A stretch of DNA of 64,000 nt from Amycolatopsis umgeniensis (GCF_014205155.1 NZ_JACHMX010000001.1:6696001-6760000), one strand, 5' to 3'; counted from the stretch's first letter, positions 50,334-59,354 are shown. The notes: a model not told the origin generated them from the letters alone. Numbers and translations are program-made.

Positions 50334-51855
50334 TTGCTTCCTCCTCTGTGTAGGCGGTGCGCTTGTGCTCGGGCAGGGCCAGCAGCAGGTAGACGATGAA
50401 CGCGCCTGCCAGTCCGACGACCCAGTTGTAGTCGTAGAGCGGTTTCAGGAACGGGATCAGCCCGTCGGCGGGGAACGGTCCGCCGTACGCGCCGCCGACC
50501 GAGAGCACGGCGCCGACCAGCGTCGCGACCAGCGCGCGCCAGTTCCAGCCGCCCTTGAACCAGTAGACGCCGCGTTCGGTGTAGAGGTCCCGCAGGTCGA
50601 GACGCGTGCGCTTGACCACCCAGTAGCCGGCGACGAGCACCCCGGCGACCGCGCCGAGCAGGCCGCCGTAGAAGCCGAGCCACGCGAAGATGTAGATGTT
50701 CGGGTCGGAGTAGAGCCGCCACGGCTGGATGACGATGCCGATGATCCCGGTGATCAGCCCGCCGACGGCGAACGTGATCTTCTTCGGGAACGCGTTGGAG
50801 AAGTCGTAGGACGGGCTGACCACGTTGGCCGCGAGGTTCGCCGAAACGGTCGCCAGCACCAGCGCGATCAGCGCGACCACCACCACGATCGGGGAGTCGA
50901 ACCGGTCCGCCAGTTTCGCCGGGTCCCAGATCTGTTCGCCGTAGAGGACGCTGCCGCCCGACGTGGTCAGGATGGCCACGATCGCGATGAAGGTCATCGT
51001 GGTCGGCAGGCCGAGGATCTGCCCGCGGACCTGCTTGCCCTGGCTGCCGCCGAAGCGGGTGAAGTCCGGCATGTTGAGCGAAAGCGTCGACCAGAACGCG
51101 ATCATCGCCATCAGCGACGGCGCGAACACCTTCCAGAAGTCCGGGCCCCAGCCCAGTTTCCCGGGTTCGGACAGGATCGGGCCGAGTCCGCCCGCCTTGA
51201 CCAGCACGTAGCCCAGCAGGATCAGGAAGCCGACCGAGACCAGCGGAGCCGTCCAGTTCTCGAAGCGGCGGACGGCCTCCATGCCGCGCCAGATGATGAG
51301 CATCTGGAACAGCCAGAACAACCCGAAGGACAGCCACAGCGTCCAGTGCTGGCCGAGGACGACGGTGGAGTCCTTCCAGCCGGAGCCCGCCAGCCGCCCG
51401 ACGATGATGTAGACGGCCTCGCCGCCGACCCAGGTCTGGATGCCGAACCAGCCGCACGCGATGAACGCCCGCAGCAACGCCGCGAGGTTCGCGCCGCGCA
51501 TGCCGAAGAAGGCGCGGGCGAACACGGGGAACGGGATGCCGTACTTCGTCCCGGCGTGGCTGTTGAGCAGCATCGGGGCGAGCACGATCAGGTTGCCGAT
51601 GGTGATGGTCATCAGCGCCTGGAGCCAGTCCATGCCGAGCGCGATCAAGGACGCGGCGAGCGCGTACGAGGGGATGTTGTGCGCCATCCCCATCCACAGC
51701 GCGAAGTAGTTGTAGGTGGTCCAGGTCCGTTTTTCGACCGGGACGGGGGCGAGTTCCTCGTTGTAGAAGCGGCTGTCCTTCAAGGACTCGACCTCGCCGA
51801 GTTCGACCCGGCCATCAGGGTGCACGTGCTGCGTTCCGCGTGCCGTCGGCTCCAT
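50284..51855 (-). CDS. NCS1-family nucleobase/hydantoin:cation symporter
   Basis: A 523-aa transporter with about 12 helices, related to Mhp1 and PucI. Family blocks include YNYFALWMGMAHNIPSYALA near residues 49-68, and NSHAGTKYGIPFPVFARAFFG near 98. It likely imports uracil, thymine, hydantoin or allantoin to feed the operon. The ATG at 51855 was chosen; a GTG at 51906 would add 17 residues. It is the first gene of the pyrimidine operon. Confidence 0.88.
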   Translation of the reverse strand: MEPTARGTQHVHPDGRVELGEVESLKDSRFYNEELAPVPVEKRTWTTYNYFALWMGMAHNIPSYALAASLIALGMDWLQALMTITIGNLIVLAPMLLNSHAGTKYGIPFPVFARAFFGMRGANLAALLRAFIACGWFGIQTWVGGEAVYIIVGRLAGSGWKDSTVVLGQHWTLWLSFGLFWLFQMLIIWRGMEAVRRFENWTAPLVSVGFLILLGYVLVKAGGLGPILSEPGKLGWGPDFWKVFAPSLMAMIAFWSTLSLNMPDFTRFGGSQGKQVRGQILGLPTTMTFIAIVAILTTSGGSVLYGEQIWDPAKLADRFDSPIVVVVALIALVLATVSANLAANVVSPSYDFSNAFPKKITFAVGGLITGIIGIVIQPWRLYSDPNIYIFAWLGFYGGLLGAVAGVLVAGYWVVKRTRLDLRDLYTERGVYWFKGGWNWRALVATLVGAVLSVGGAYGGPFPADGLIPFLKPLYDYNWVVGLAGAFIVYLLLALPEHKRTAYTEEEASERPGPSRIDPATVDG

Positions 51856-51916
51856 TGCGGAATCGTGCTCGCCACGCCGCGCGGGTGGGACTGGCAGACT
51901 GTTCACTGTTGATGGC

Positions 51917-51928
51917 GTCGGAACGCAG
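51917..51928. promoter_or_regulatory. Candidate PucR operator before the NCS1 operon
   Basis: GTCGGAACGCAG, followed by ACTGT, recurs exactly at 57627-57638 upstream of pucR. The region 51907-52074 otherwise holds GTTCGAAC near 51943 and the response-regulator promoter, and no gene. Confidence 0.45.
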
Positions 51929-52074
51929 ACTGTCGATTGCGTTCGAACGGTCTCGGTGCATGACCTGCGTCACACACACGACCGTAGTAATCCGGCAAAC
52001 CGGGTGAAACATCTCCACAGGATCTCCACAGCTCACCCGAACGGTCTCCACGGCCGGTGCTTACAGTCATCCCC

Positions 52075-52779
52075 ATGGAACTGGGAGGACGCCGGGTGCT
52101 GGTCGTCGAGGACGACGTGACGATCGCCGAAAGCATCGCCGCGCGCCTGCGGGCCGAGGGTTTCACCGTCGATCTGGCGCACGACGGCCCTTCCGGAGTC
52201 GAGACGGACGCCGCGCGTGAGCCGGATCTGGTGGTGCTCGACGTGATGCTGCCCGGGTTCGACGGGCTCGAGGTCTGCCGCCGGATCCAGGCCCGCCGTC
52301 CGGTCCCGGTGCTCATGCTGACCGCCCGTTCGGACGAGACGGACATGCTGATCGGCCTCGGCGTCGGCGCGGACGACTACCTCACCAAACCGTTCTCCAT
52401 GCGCGTGCTCTCGGCGAGGGTGCACGCGTTGCTGCGCCGCGTCGAACGATCGGCGCGGACCGACGTGAGCGAGACGGGCACGAAGATCGTGCTCGGCGAC
52501 CTCGAAATCGACGTCGAACAGCGGCGGGTCACGCGGGCGGGCACCCCGGCCCAGCTGACGCCGATCGAGTTCGACCTCCTCGTCCACTTCGCGAAACGTC
52601 CGAGGGCGGTGCAGCCGAGGGAACGGCTGCTGAGCGAGGTGTGGGACTGGGACGTCGCGGGCACCGGTTCGGGCACTCGCGCTGTCGACAGTCACATCAA
52701 GGCGCTGCGCCGCAAACTGGGCGCGGACCTCATCCGCACCGTGCACGGTGTCGGATACGCGCTGGAGGTGGGTGCGTGA
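52075..52779 (+). CDS. OmpR/PhoB-family response regulator
   Basis: A 234-aa regulator. The receiver domain covers residues 7-120: acidic pair EDD at 14-16, phospho-acceptor Asp in LVVLDVMLPG near 57, Lys in YLTKPFS near 106. The winged-helix DNA-binding domain runs from about 140 to the end. TACAGT 7 nt before the ATG suggests a leaderless transcript. It is coupled to the sensor kinase by GTGA overlap. Confidence 0.94.
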   Translation: MELGGRRVLVVEDDVTIAESIAARLRAEGFTVDLAHDGPSGVETDAAREPDLVVLDVMLPGFDGLEVCRRIQARRPVPVLMLTARSDETDMLIGLGVGADDYLTKPFSMRVLSARVHALLRRVERSARTDVSETGTKIVLGDLEIDVEQRRVTRAGTPAQLTPIEFDLLVHFAKRPRAVQPRERLLSEVWDWDVAGTGSGTRAVDSHIKALRRKLGADLIRTVHGVGYALEVGA

Positions 52780-53813
52780 AGTTTCGCCCGTTGCTCGGCC
52801 GGATCGTCGACGCGCTGCCGAGACCGCTCGACCCGGTCCGCTCCATCAAGCTCAAGCTCGCGATCCTGCTGGTGTCCTCGGGCGGTATCGCGTTCGCCTT
52901 CTTCAACTGGCAGATCGGCTGGCTGCCGCCGAAGACCACCATGGCCGCGATGGTGCTCGCGGTGGTCACTTCGCAGATCCTGGCGCACGGGATGACCAGG
53001 CCGCTGCGGGAGATGACCGTCGCCGCCCGCGCGATGGCCAAGGGCGACTACACGCGGCGGGTCCGGGCGACCGCCCGCGACGAGGTGGGCGAGCTCGCCC
53101 ACGCCTTCAACCAGATGGCCGCCGATCTCGACGCCTCGGATCAACGACGGCGCGAACTGATCGCGAACGTCTCCCACGAACTCCGCACGCCGATCACCGC
53201 GCTGAACGGGGTGCTGGAGAACCTGGTCGACGGGGTCGCCGAAGCCGATCCGGCGACGCTGAAGACCGCGCTGCAGCAGACCGAACGGCTCGGCAGGCTG
53301 GTTTCGGAACTGCTCGACCTCTCACGGATCGACGCCGGCGCGTTCCCGTTGCAACTGGAGGAGTTCGATCTCGAACTGCTGCTGGACGAGGTCGCCGCCG
53401 AAGCCGGGGTGACCTCCGCCGCGACCGGCCGCGGCGTGCGGTTCGCCGTCGACGTCCAGCCGCCCGGCGCGGTGGCCGTCGCCGACCGCGGCAGGCTCTA
53501 CCAGGTCGTGGTCAATCTGCTCGACAACGCCGTCCGGCACGGGCCCGCCGGGGGAGAGGTCCGCGTGCGGGCGGAGGCCCGTGAGGCCGACGTCGTCATC
53601 GAGGTCGAAGACGAAGGCCCCGGGATCCCGCCGGGGGAGCGGGACAGCGTGTTCGAACGGTTCACCCGCGGCGAGCGGGCGGGCGGCGGAGGCACCGGCC
53701 TCGGGCTCGCGATCGCCCGGTGGGTGGTCGACCTCCACGACGGCAGCATCGCCGTCGTCGCCCCCGAGCGGCGGCCGGGCTGCGTCATCCGCGTCGTGAT
53801 CCCGGTTCCTTAG
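52776..53813 (+). CDS. Sensor histidine kinase
   Basis: A 345-aa membrane kinase. Two helices near residues 20-40 and 48-66 enclose only a very short external loop, so it may sense within the membrane or through a partner. HAMP domain follows (about 70-120), then the H box ANVSHELRTPI with the phospho-His near 133. N, G1 and G2 boxes are NLLDNAVRHG, DEGPGIPPG and GGGTGLGLAI. The membrane protein encoded next could be its partner or target. Confidence 0.93.
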   Translation: MKFRPLLGRIVDALPRPLDPVRSIKLKLAILLVSSGGIAFAFFNWQIGWLPPKTTMAAMVLAVVTSQILAHGMTRPLREMTVAARAMAKGDYTRRVRATARDEVGELAHAFNQMAADLDASDQRRRELIANVSHELRTPITALNGVLENLVDGVAEADPATLKTALQQTERLGRLVSELLDLSRIDAGAFPLQLEEFDLELLLDEVAAEAGVTSAATGRGVRFAVDVQPPGAVAVADRGRLYQVVVNLLDNAVRHGPAGGEVRVRAEAREADVVIEVEDEGPGIPPGERDSVFERFTRGERAGGGGTGLGLAIARWVVDLHDGSIAVVAPERRPGCVIRVVIPVP

Positions 53814-53881
53814 TCCTTTCCGCTTTCTTTCCGCGGCTCCGCATATCCACCCGGATGTGCTTTCGCAAACTGGAGGATTCG

Positions 53882-55435
53882 ATGAGCGAAGAACAAGAGG
53901 AGAAGCAGGCGCACGCGTCGCCCCCGTCGGCGACGACCACCTTGCCGCCCGCGCCGCCGGTGCCCGTCTTGATGCGGCCACGGGTGCCGCCGAAGTCGTC
54001 GATCGTCCCGTTGCCCGGCTCCGTGCTGCCCGCGGCGGTCGCCGCCGGGCTGATCGCCGCCGTCGCCATGCCGGACGAACCCGGGGCCGGCTGGCTCGTG
54101 GCCGGGCTCGCGTTCGCGGTGGCCGTCTACTTCGCCGACAAACGCGCCCGCGGTGACGCCGAGCCGCACTTCCGCCTGACCAGCGGGTTGTGGGCCGCGG
54201 CCGCGCTCGGACTGCTCGCCGTCGGCACCTTCCGCGCGTCGATCTGGCTGAACGTGCTGTGCGTGCTGGCCGCCTGCGTCGCGGGATCTCTCGCGGTGGT
54301 CGGGAAACGCACCGTGAACACGATCGTCTACGACGTCTTCGCGGTTCCGATCGAAGCGCTGCTTTCGGTCCCGTGGATCGGGCGAGGGCTCGTGAAACTC
54401 GGCAAGAAGCCGGAAAGCCGTGCGCGGCCGAGGTTCCTGGTGCCGGTGCTGGCGAGCGTCGGGCTGCTGCTCGTGTTCGTCCCGCTGCTGCGGGGCGCGG
54501 ACGCCGCTTTCGCGAACGTCGTCGACGCGGTGATCCCGGAGCTCAACCCGGGAACCTTCGTGCGCTGGGGTTTCCTGTTCGTGGTGGCCGCGTTCGCCGT
54601 CACCGGGGCGTGCTACCTGCTGGCGGCGCCACCGCTTCCCGCCGAGGACGACGCGCCACGCAAGCGGCTGGCGCACCGGCTCGAATGGACCTTGCCGCTG
54701 AGCGTGCTGGTGCTGCTGTTCGCGAGTTTCGTCGTGGTCCGGCTGGTCGTGTTGTTCGGCGGCAGCGAGTACGTCCTGGCCACGAGCGGGCTGACGGCGG
54801 CCGAATACGCCAGGAGCGGGTTCTGGCAGCTTTCCGCGATCACCGTGCTGACCCTGCTGCTGGTCGCCGCGGCGCTGAGGTGGGCGCCGAAGTCCTCGGT
54901 GGCCGATCGCGGGTGGCAGCGCGGGCTGCTCGGTGTGCTGAGCGTGCTCAGCCTGGTGCTGGTCGCGTCGGCGTTGAGTCGCATGTGGACATACCAGCAG
55001 GCGTACGGGTTCACCGTGCTGCGGCTGCTGGTGGAGGTCTGCGAACTCTGGATCGGACTGGTGTTCTTGCTGGTACTGGCATCGCTGGCACCGCTGAGGT
55101 CGTCCTGGCTGCCGCGCGCGGCCATCGGCGCCGCGGCCGCGGCGCTGCTGGGGCTCGCCGTCCTCGATCCGGAACGGTTCATCGCCGACCGCAACATCGA
55201 CCGGCTCGTGCACGGCAAGACGCTCGACACCCGGTACCTGTCAGGGTTTTCCGCCGACGTCGTCCCCGCGGCGGACCGGCTCCCGGAGCCGCTGCGGTCC
55301 TGCGTGCTCGGACCGGTCGTGACGGGCATCTCGGAAGATGATTGGCGCGGATGGAACCTGAGCCGGTCCCTCGCGCGTCAGACCCCCGTTGCCGCGAAGG
55401 GCTGGGCCGAGTGCCGGTATCCGGCCCGCCCTTGA
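53882..55435 (+). CDS. DUF4153/DUF4173-type polytopic membrane protein
   Basis: A 517-aa integral membrane protein. A proline-rich cytoplasmic N terminus (residues 1-45) is followed by about 12 helices. The C-terminal block RMWTYQQAYGFTVLRLLVEV is the hallmark of the DUF4173 family, and NIDRL...LDTRYLSG follows. GGAGG precedes the ATG. Family members often sit beside two-component systems in actinobacteria; the function is unknown. Confidence 0.85.
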   Translation: MSEEQEEKQAHASPPSATTTLPPAPPVPVLMRPRVPPKSSIVPLPGSVLPAAVAAGLIAAVAMPDEPGAGWLVAGLAFAVAVYFADKRARGDAEPHFRLTSGLWAAAALGLLAVGTFRASIWLNVLCVLAACVAGSLAVVGKRTVNTIVYDVFAVPIEALLSVPWIGRGLVKLGKKPESRARPRFLVPVLASVGLLLVFVPLLRGADAAFANVVDAVIPELNPGTFVRWGFLFVVAAFAVTGACYLLAAPPLPAEDDAPRKRLAHRLEWTLPLSVLVLLFASFVVVRLVVLFGGSEYVLATSGLTAAEYARSGFWQLSAITVLTLLLVAAALRWAPKSSVADRGWQRGLLGVLSVLSLVLVASALSRMWTYQQAYGFTVLRLLVEVCELWIGLVFLLVLASLAPLRSSWLPRAAIGAAAAALLGLAVLDPERFIADRNIDRLVHGKTLDTRYLSGFSADVVPAADRLPEPLRSCVLGPVVTGISEDDWRGWNLSRSLARQTPVAAKGWAECRYPARP

Positions 55436-55449
55436 GCCGTGACACCACG

Positions 55450-55487
55450 GCCTTGATCGCCCTCCTGGGGGTGAGGGCGATCAAGGC
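55450..55487. terminator. Bidirectional terminator
   Basis: A 15-bp perfect stem, GCCTTGATCGCCCTC/GAGGGCGATCAAGGC, with an 8-nt loop lies between the DUF4173-type gene and the convergent inhibitor gene. Confidence 0.88.
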
Positions 55488-55564
55488 GGTGGTGAACGGC
55501 GACCGCCGGGCCACCGAGGGGGAGGCCCGGCGGAAGCCTTGCGCGGTAACGCTTTCCGGTCAGG

Positions 55565-55930
55565 TCAGAAGGTGAAGACGCCTGCCGACTCGTTGTCGGC
55601 GACGCAGGGGTTGGCGTACGAGGTGCGGAAGGTGACCGGTTCGCCGCGCCATTTGCCGACCGCGGAGACGTCCACCGGGTTGTACTCCAAGGTGCAGGCC
55701 CGCGGTTCCGCGCGTAGCCTGTCGAACTTTCCGTCCACTTCGGACAGTTTGTCGCAGGCGTTGCCGCGCCTCGGGTGTGACCCCCCGGTGGGCTCACAGG
55801 TGAGCGAGACGGTGCCGACCCGGCCGCGGGTGTCGTGGCTGGTCAGCTGGAACGTGGATTCGGCGGGTTGCGCCGGGGCCATGCAGGCCAGCGCGAGCAC
55901 GCAGGCGCCGATCGGTTCGAAGAAAGCCAT
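55565..55930 (-). CDS. Subtilisin-inhibitor-like secreted protein (SSI family)
   Basis: A 121-aa protein. A short signal sequence (FFEPIGACVLALACMAPAQP) leads into an SSI-type domain. Four cysteines fit the two SSI disulfides: SLTCEPTGG with GNACDKL, and RACTLEYNPV with YANPC. By alignment with SSI, the reactive bond would be Leu-Glu in ACTLEY, which suggests inhibition of subtilisin- or chymotrypsin-like proteases. The ATG at 55930 has GGAAG upstream; an ATG at 55951 is an alternative. Confidence 0.83.
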   Translation of the reverse strand: MAFFEPIGACVLALACMAPAQPAESTFQLTSHDTRGRVGTVSLTCEPTGGSHPRRGNACDKLSEVDGKFDRLRAEPRACTLEYNPVDVSAVGKWRGEPVTFRTSYANPCVADNESAGVFTF

Positions 55931-55989
55931 ACTTCCACTATCGGCTGACATGACCCGATCACTGTGTTCCACGCTTGGGTGAGATTTAC

Positions 55990-57612
55990 TCACCCTGTCG
56001 GGTGGTCGTTCGTCTCTCGAAGGTCGTGTGCGAGCAAAGCGACATACAGGGAGAGCATCGATTCCGGGTCTTCGAGCCGCACCCCGAGCACCTGCTCGAT
56101 CCGGGCCAGCTGCTGGTAGTAGGCGGTGCGGGAGGTGTGCGCGGCGGCCGCGGCCGCCGATTTGTTGCCGCCGTGTTCGCAATAATGTCTCAACGCCTGA
56201 ACGAGTCTGCTGCCCTGCGCGGCGTCGCGACTCAACAGCGGGCCGAGCTCCCGCGCGGCGAACGCGGTGATCCGTTCGTCCCCGGCCAGCAGATGCAGCA
56301 GGCCGCGCAACCGGACGTCGTCGAGCCGGTGGACCACCCGCTCGGCGTTCTCGGCGAGCGCGGCGGCGGCGACCTGCGCGGCCTCGACGAGCGTCCGCCG
56401 CGCTTCGGCGGGCCCGGTGCCCGTGGTCCCGACAGCGACCACGGCGGGCGCGCTGGAGCGGGCCTCGTGGACGTCGGTGGCCAGCCGCCGCAGGACCGCG
56501 TCGACCCCGGCCTCGGGCGAGAGCGCGATCAGCGCGCGCACCAGCGTGTCGTCAGTGGCCACCAGCGCGGACACCTTGGCGCGCCGGGCGGCGAGCGCGG
56601 TCGCCTCGGCGAGTTCCCTCAGCAGCACCGGGGTCGACTGCGCGGTCTTGGCGGTCGCGGTGATCCGGGGCCGCACGGCGACCCCGACCAGCAGCCGTCC
56701 CGTCAGCGGGACACCCAGCGCGGAGGCCCGCGCGGTCAGCTCCGCGGGCGGCACCGGATTCGCCAGCAGTTCGGTCAGGATCGCGCGGTGCGCCTGGCGT
56801 TCGAGGCTGTCGGTGTCCTTGGCGACCAGCCGGTGGACCGCGAGCGCGGACGCGGCGCGTTCGGCGACCACGACGTGCCGGTGCGGCGGCGGATCCCCGC
56901 AGACGACCACCAGCCGTCCCCAGTCGTGCCCGCGCGCGCCGACCACGGTGATCAGCCAGCCCGCGCCCGCGTGGAAGCCGGTCCGCTCGCCGACCTGTAC
57001 CGGTCGCGACCGCGACGGCCAGCCGGGCAGGAGCTCGCCGGGGTCGGCGCCCGCCGTGTCGTAGGCGAGGACTTCGTGCGAAAGCGTCTCCAGCACGACG
57101 GGATGCTCGGTGAGCCTCGCGACCTCACGCAGGATCTCGCCCGGCTCGGCGCCGGCGACCGTCAGCGCGGTGAAGGTCTCGTGGACCCGTTCCGCCGCTC
57201 GGAGTTCGTCGACCTGGGCGTCGACGATCAGCCCGTTCACCGCCTCGGTGACCGACACGAAGCGCGTTTCCCGCGAAAGGGTGACCAGCGGGAGGCCGTG
57301 GTGGTCCGCGGCCTCGACCAGCGCGGGCGGCAGTTTCTCACTCCAATGACGGACCAGCTCGATGACGATCCCGGCCACGCCGACCCCCGCCAGATCGGCG
57401 ACGTAGCGGGTGAGCGCGGCGGCGTCGTCGGGCAGCGCGACCCCGGTGGTGAGCACGAGTTCCCCGCCGCGCAGCAGCGGGGCGATGTCCGCGACCTCGG
57501 CGACGTGCGCCCAGCGGACCGGCGCGTCCAGCCCCGCGGCGCCCGCCACCACATGGGGCCTGCCCTGACGCAGCACCGGCAGCGCGAGCACCTCGGCGAC
57601 GGTCGGGTACAT
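55990..57612 (-). CDS. PucR-family transcriptional regulator
   Basis: A 540-aa regulator. The N-terminal PucR domain (YPTVAEVLALPVLRQGRPHVVAG, residues 2-24 onward) precedes a central GGDEF-like segment. The C-terminal helix-turn-helix (ALRHYCEHGGNKSAAAAAAHTSRTAYYQQL-like, about residues 480-515) ends the protein. PucR proteins control purine, pyrimidine or amine catabolism. It is divergent from mmsA and shares a 12-mer with the NCS1 operon promoter, so it probably governs both. GGGAGG precedes its ATG. Confidence 0.9.
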   Translation of the reverse strand: MYPTVAEVLALPVLRQGRPHVVAGAAGLDAPVRWAHVAEVADIAPLLRGGELVLTTGVALPDDAAALTRYVADLAGVGVAGIVIELVRHWSEKLPPALVEAADHHGLPLVTLSRETRFVSVTEAVNGLIVDAQVDELRAAERVHETFTALTVAGAEPGEILREVARLTEHPVVLETLSHEVLAYDTAGADPGELLPGWPSRSRPVQVGERTGFHAGAGWLITVVGARGHDWGRLVVVCGDPPPHRHVVVAERAASALAVHRLVAKDTDSLERQAHRAILTELLANPVPPAELTARASALGVPLTGRLLVGVAVRPRITATAKTAQSTPVLLRELAEATALAARRAKVSALVATDDTLVRALIALSPEAGVDAVLRRLATDVHEARSSAPAVVAVGTTGTGPAEARRTLVEAAQVAAAALAENAERVVHRLDDVRLRGLLHLLAGDERITAFAARELGPLLSRDAAQGSRLVQALRHYCEHGGNKSAAAAAAHTSRTAYYQQLARIEQVLGVRLEDPESMLSLYVALLAHDLRETNDHPTG

Positions 57613-57626
57613 CGGCCTCCCACCTG

Positions 57627-57638
57627 GTCGGAACGCAG
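57627..57638. promoter_or_regulatory. Candidate PucR operator in the pucR-mmsA gap
   Basis: GTCGGAACGCAG lies 14 bp upstream of the pucR start and is identical to the 12-mer at 51917-51928. AGACTGT follows at 57644-57650. The position suits autoregulation and control of mmsA; this is inferred. Confidence 0.45.
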
Positions 57639-57752
57639 GAGACAGACTGTACGGCCGGGACCGGGAGTCCGTACACGTTGCCGATGGCGTCGGTGTGGCG
57701 CGCGCACCCAAACTCGACCGGGAGCAGGCATCCGGACCAGGAAGGCGGAACC

Positions 57753-59249
57753 GTGACCGACCGCATCACCCACTGGGTAGACGGCAAACCGTTCGAGGGC
57801 ATCAGCGATCGTTCCGGTGACGTGTTCGATCCGGCCACCGGACAGGTGCGGGCGAAGGTCCCCTTCGCCGCGCAGGACGACGTCGACGCCGCCGTCGCGG
57901 CCGCCTCCCGGGCGCTGCCGGGCTGGCGCGGAACGTCGCTGGCCGGGCGGACGCGGGTGCTGTTCGCCTTCCGCGAGCTGCTTTCGGCGCGGCGTCACGA
58001 GCTGGCGAAGATCGTCACCAGCGAGCACGGCAAGGTCGAGTCCGACGCGGCGGGTGAAGTCGCGCGCGCCATCGAGAACGTCGAGTTCGCGTGCGGCGCG
58101 GCTCAGATGCTCAAGGGCGGGTTCAGCGAGAACGCCTCGACCGGTGTCGACGTCTACTCGCTTTCGCAGCCGCTGGGCGTGGTCGGCGTGATCTCGCCGT
58201 TCAACTTCCCGGCGATGGTCCCGTTGTGGTTCGTGCCCAACGCGCTCGCCTGCGGCAACACCGTCGTGCTCAAGCCGAGCGAGAAGGATCCGTCCGCGTC
58301 CAACTTCATCGCGGAACTGTTCGCCGAGGCGGGTCTGCCCGACGGCGTCCTCAACGTCCTGCACGGCGACAAGGTGGCCGTCGACGGACTGCTGGAACAC
58401 CGCGACGTCAAGGCGATCTCGTTCGTCGGGTCGACGCCGATCGCGAAGTACGTCTACGAAACCGGGACCAGGAACGGGAAACGCGTACAGGCGCTCGGCG
58501 GCGCGAAGAACCACATGGTCGTCCTCCCGGACGCCGACCTCGACCTCGCCGCCGACGCGGCCGTCTCGGCGGGCTTCGGCTCGGCGGGGGAGCGGTGCAT
58601 GGCGGTGTCGGTCGTGGTCGCGGTCGATCCGGTCGGCGACGAACTGGTCGCGAAGATCGCCGAGCGGATCACGCGCCTGCGCGTCGGCGACGGCAGGCGG
58701 CCGACCTCGGAGATGGGGCCGCTCGTCACCGCCGCGCACCACGAACGCGTCGAGTCCTATGTGGAGGCGGGCGTCGAAGCCGGCGCCCGGCTCGTGGTCG
58801 ACGGCCGCGGGATCGAGGTCGACGGCGAGGACGGCGGCTTCTGGCTCGGCCCGACGCTGTTCGACCACGTCACGCCGGAGATGTCGGTCTACACCGACGA
58901 GATCTTCGGCCCGGTGCTGACGGTCGCGCGGGCCGAGGGCTACGACGCGGCGCTGGAGCTGATCAACGCCAACGCCTACGGCAACGGCACCGCGATCTTC
59001 ACCAACGACGGGCGGGCCGCGCGGCGGTTCCAGAACGAGGTCGAGGTCGGGATGGTCGGCGTGAACGTGCCGATCCCGGTGCCGGTCGGCTACTACTCGT
59101 TCGGCGGATGGAAGGACTCGCTGTTCGGGGACAGCCACGCGTACGGGCCTGAGGGGTTCCACTTCTTCACGCGGACGAAGGTCGTCACCTCGCGGTGGCC
59201 GGATCCGTCGCAGGGCGGCGTGAACCTCGGGTTCCCGCGCAATAGCTGA
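57753..59249 (+). CDS. mmsA: (Methyl)malonate-semialdehyde dehydrogenase (CoA-acylating)
   Basis: A 498-aa aldehyde dehydrogenase. The substrate/NAD region VGVISPFNFPAMVPLWFVPNA is near residues 147-167, the catalytic Cys lies in GSAGERCMAVS near 282, and GGWKDSLFGD is at the C terminus. It turns malonate or methylmalonate semialdehyde into acetyl- or propionyl-CoA, the last step after beta-alanine formation and transamination in pyrimidine breakdown; valine or inositol catabolism is an alternative. The start is a GTG after GGAAGG. Confidence 0.92.
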   Translation: MTDRITHWVDGKPFEGISDRSGDVFDPATGQVRAKVPFAAQDDVDAAVAAASRALPGWRGTSLAGRTRVLFAFRELLSARRHELAKIVTSEHGKVESDAAGEVARAIENVEFACGAAQMLKGGFSENASTGVDVYSLSQPLGVVGVISPFNFPAMVPLWFVPNALACGNTVVLKPSEKDPSASNFIAELFAEAGLPDGVLNVLHGDKVAVDGLLEHRDVKAISFVGSTPIAKYVYETGTRNGKRVQALGGAKNHMVVLPDADLDLAADAAVSAGFGSAGERCMAVSVVVAVDPVGDELVAKIAERITRLRVGDGRRPTSEMGPLVTAAHHERVESYVEAGVEAGARLVVDGRGIEVDGEDGGFWLGPTLFDHVTPEMSVYTDEIFGPVLTVARAEGYDAALELINANAYGNGTAIFTNDGRAARRFQNEVEVGMVGVNVPIPVPVGYYSFGGWKDSLFGDSHAYGPEGFHFFTRTKVVTSRWPDPSQGGVNLGFPRNS

Positions 59250-59260
59250 GCTCCCGCTTG

Positions 59261-59319
59261 AAGTACAGGAAGGCCCCCTTCCTTGCGCCTGGCGCAAGGA
59301 AGGGGGCCTTCCTGTACTT
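59261..59319 (+). terminator. Long perfect palindrome after mmsA
   Basis: Two 29-nt arms (59261-59289 and 59291-59319) are perfect reverse complements around a single base at 59290. The arms contain AAGTACAGGAAGG and GCGCC near the centre. It begins 12 bp after the mmsA stop and would fold into an extremely stable hairpin, so termination is likely. Confidence 0.85.
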
Positions 59320-59354
59320 GGGAAGGTGCGAAGGTCGAGTTTCCTCGGCTGAGC

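Noticed and set aside
52011..52041. Repeated TCTCCACAG upstream of the response regulator as DnaA boxes
   Set aside because: The sequence deviates from TTGTCCACA at key positions, unlike the two exact boxes before comEA.
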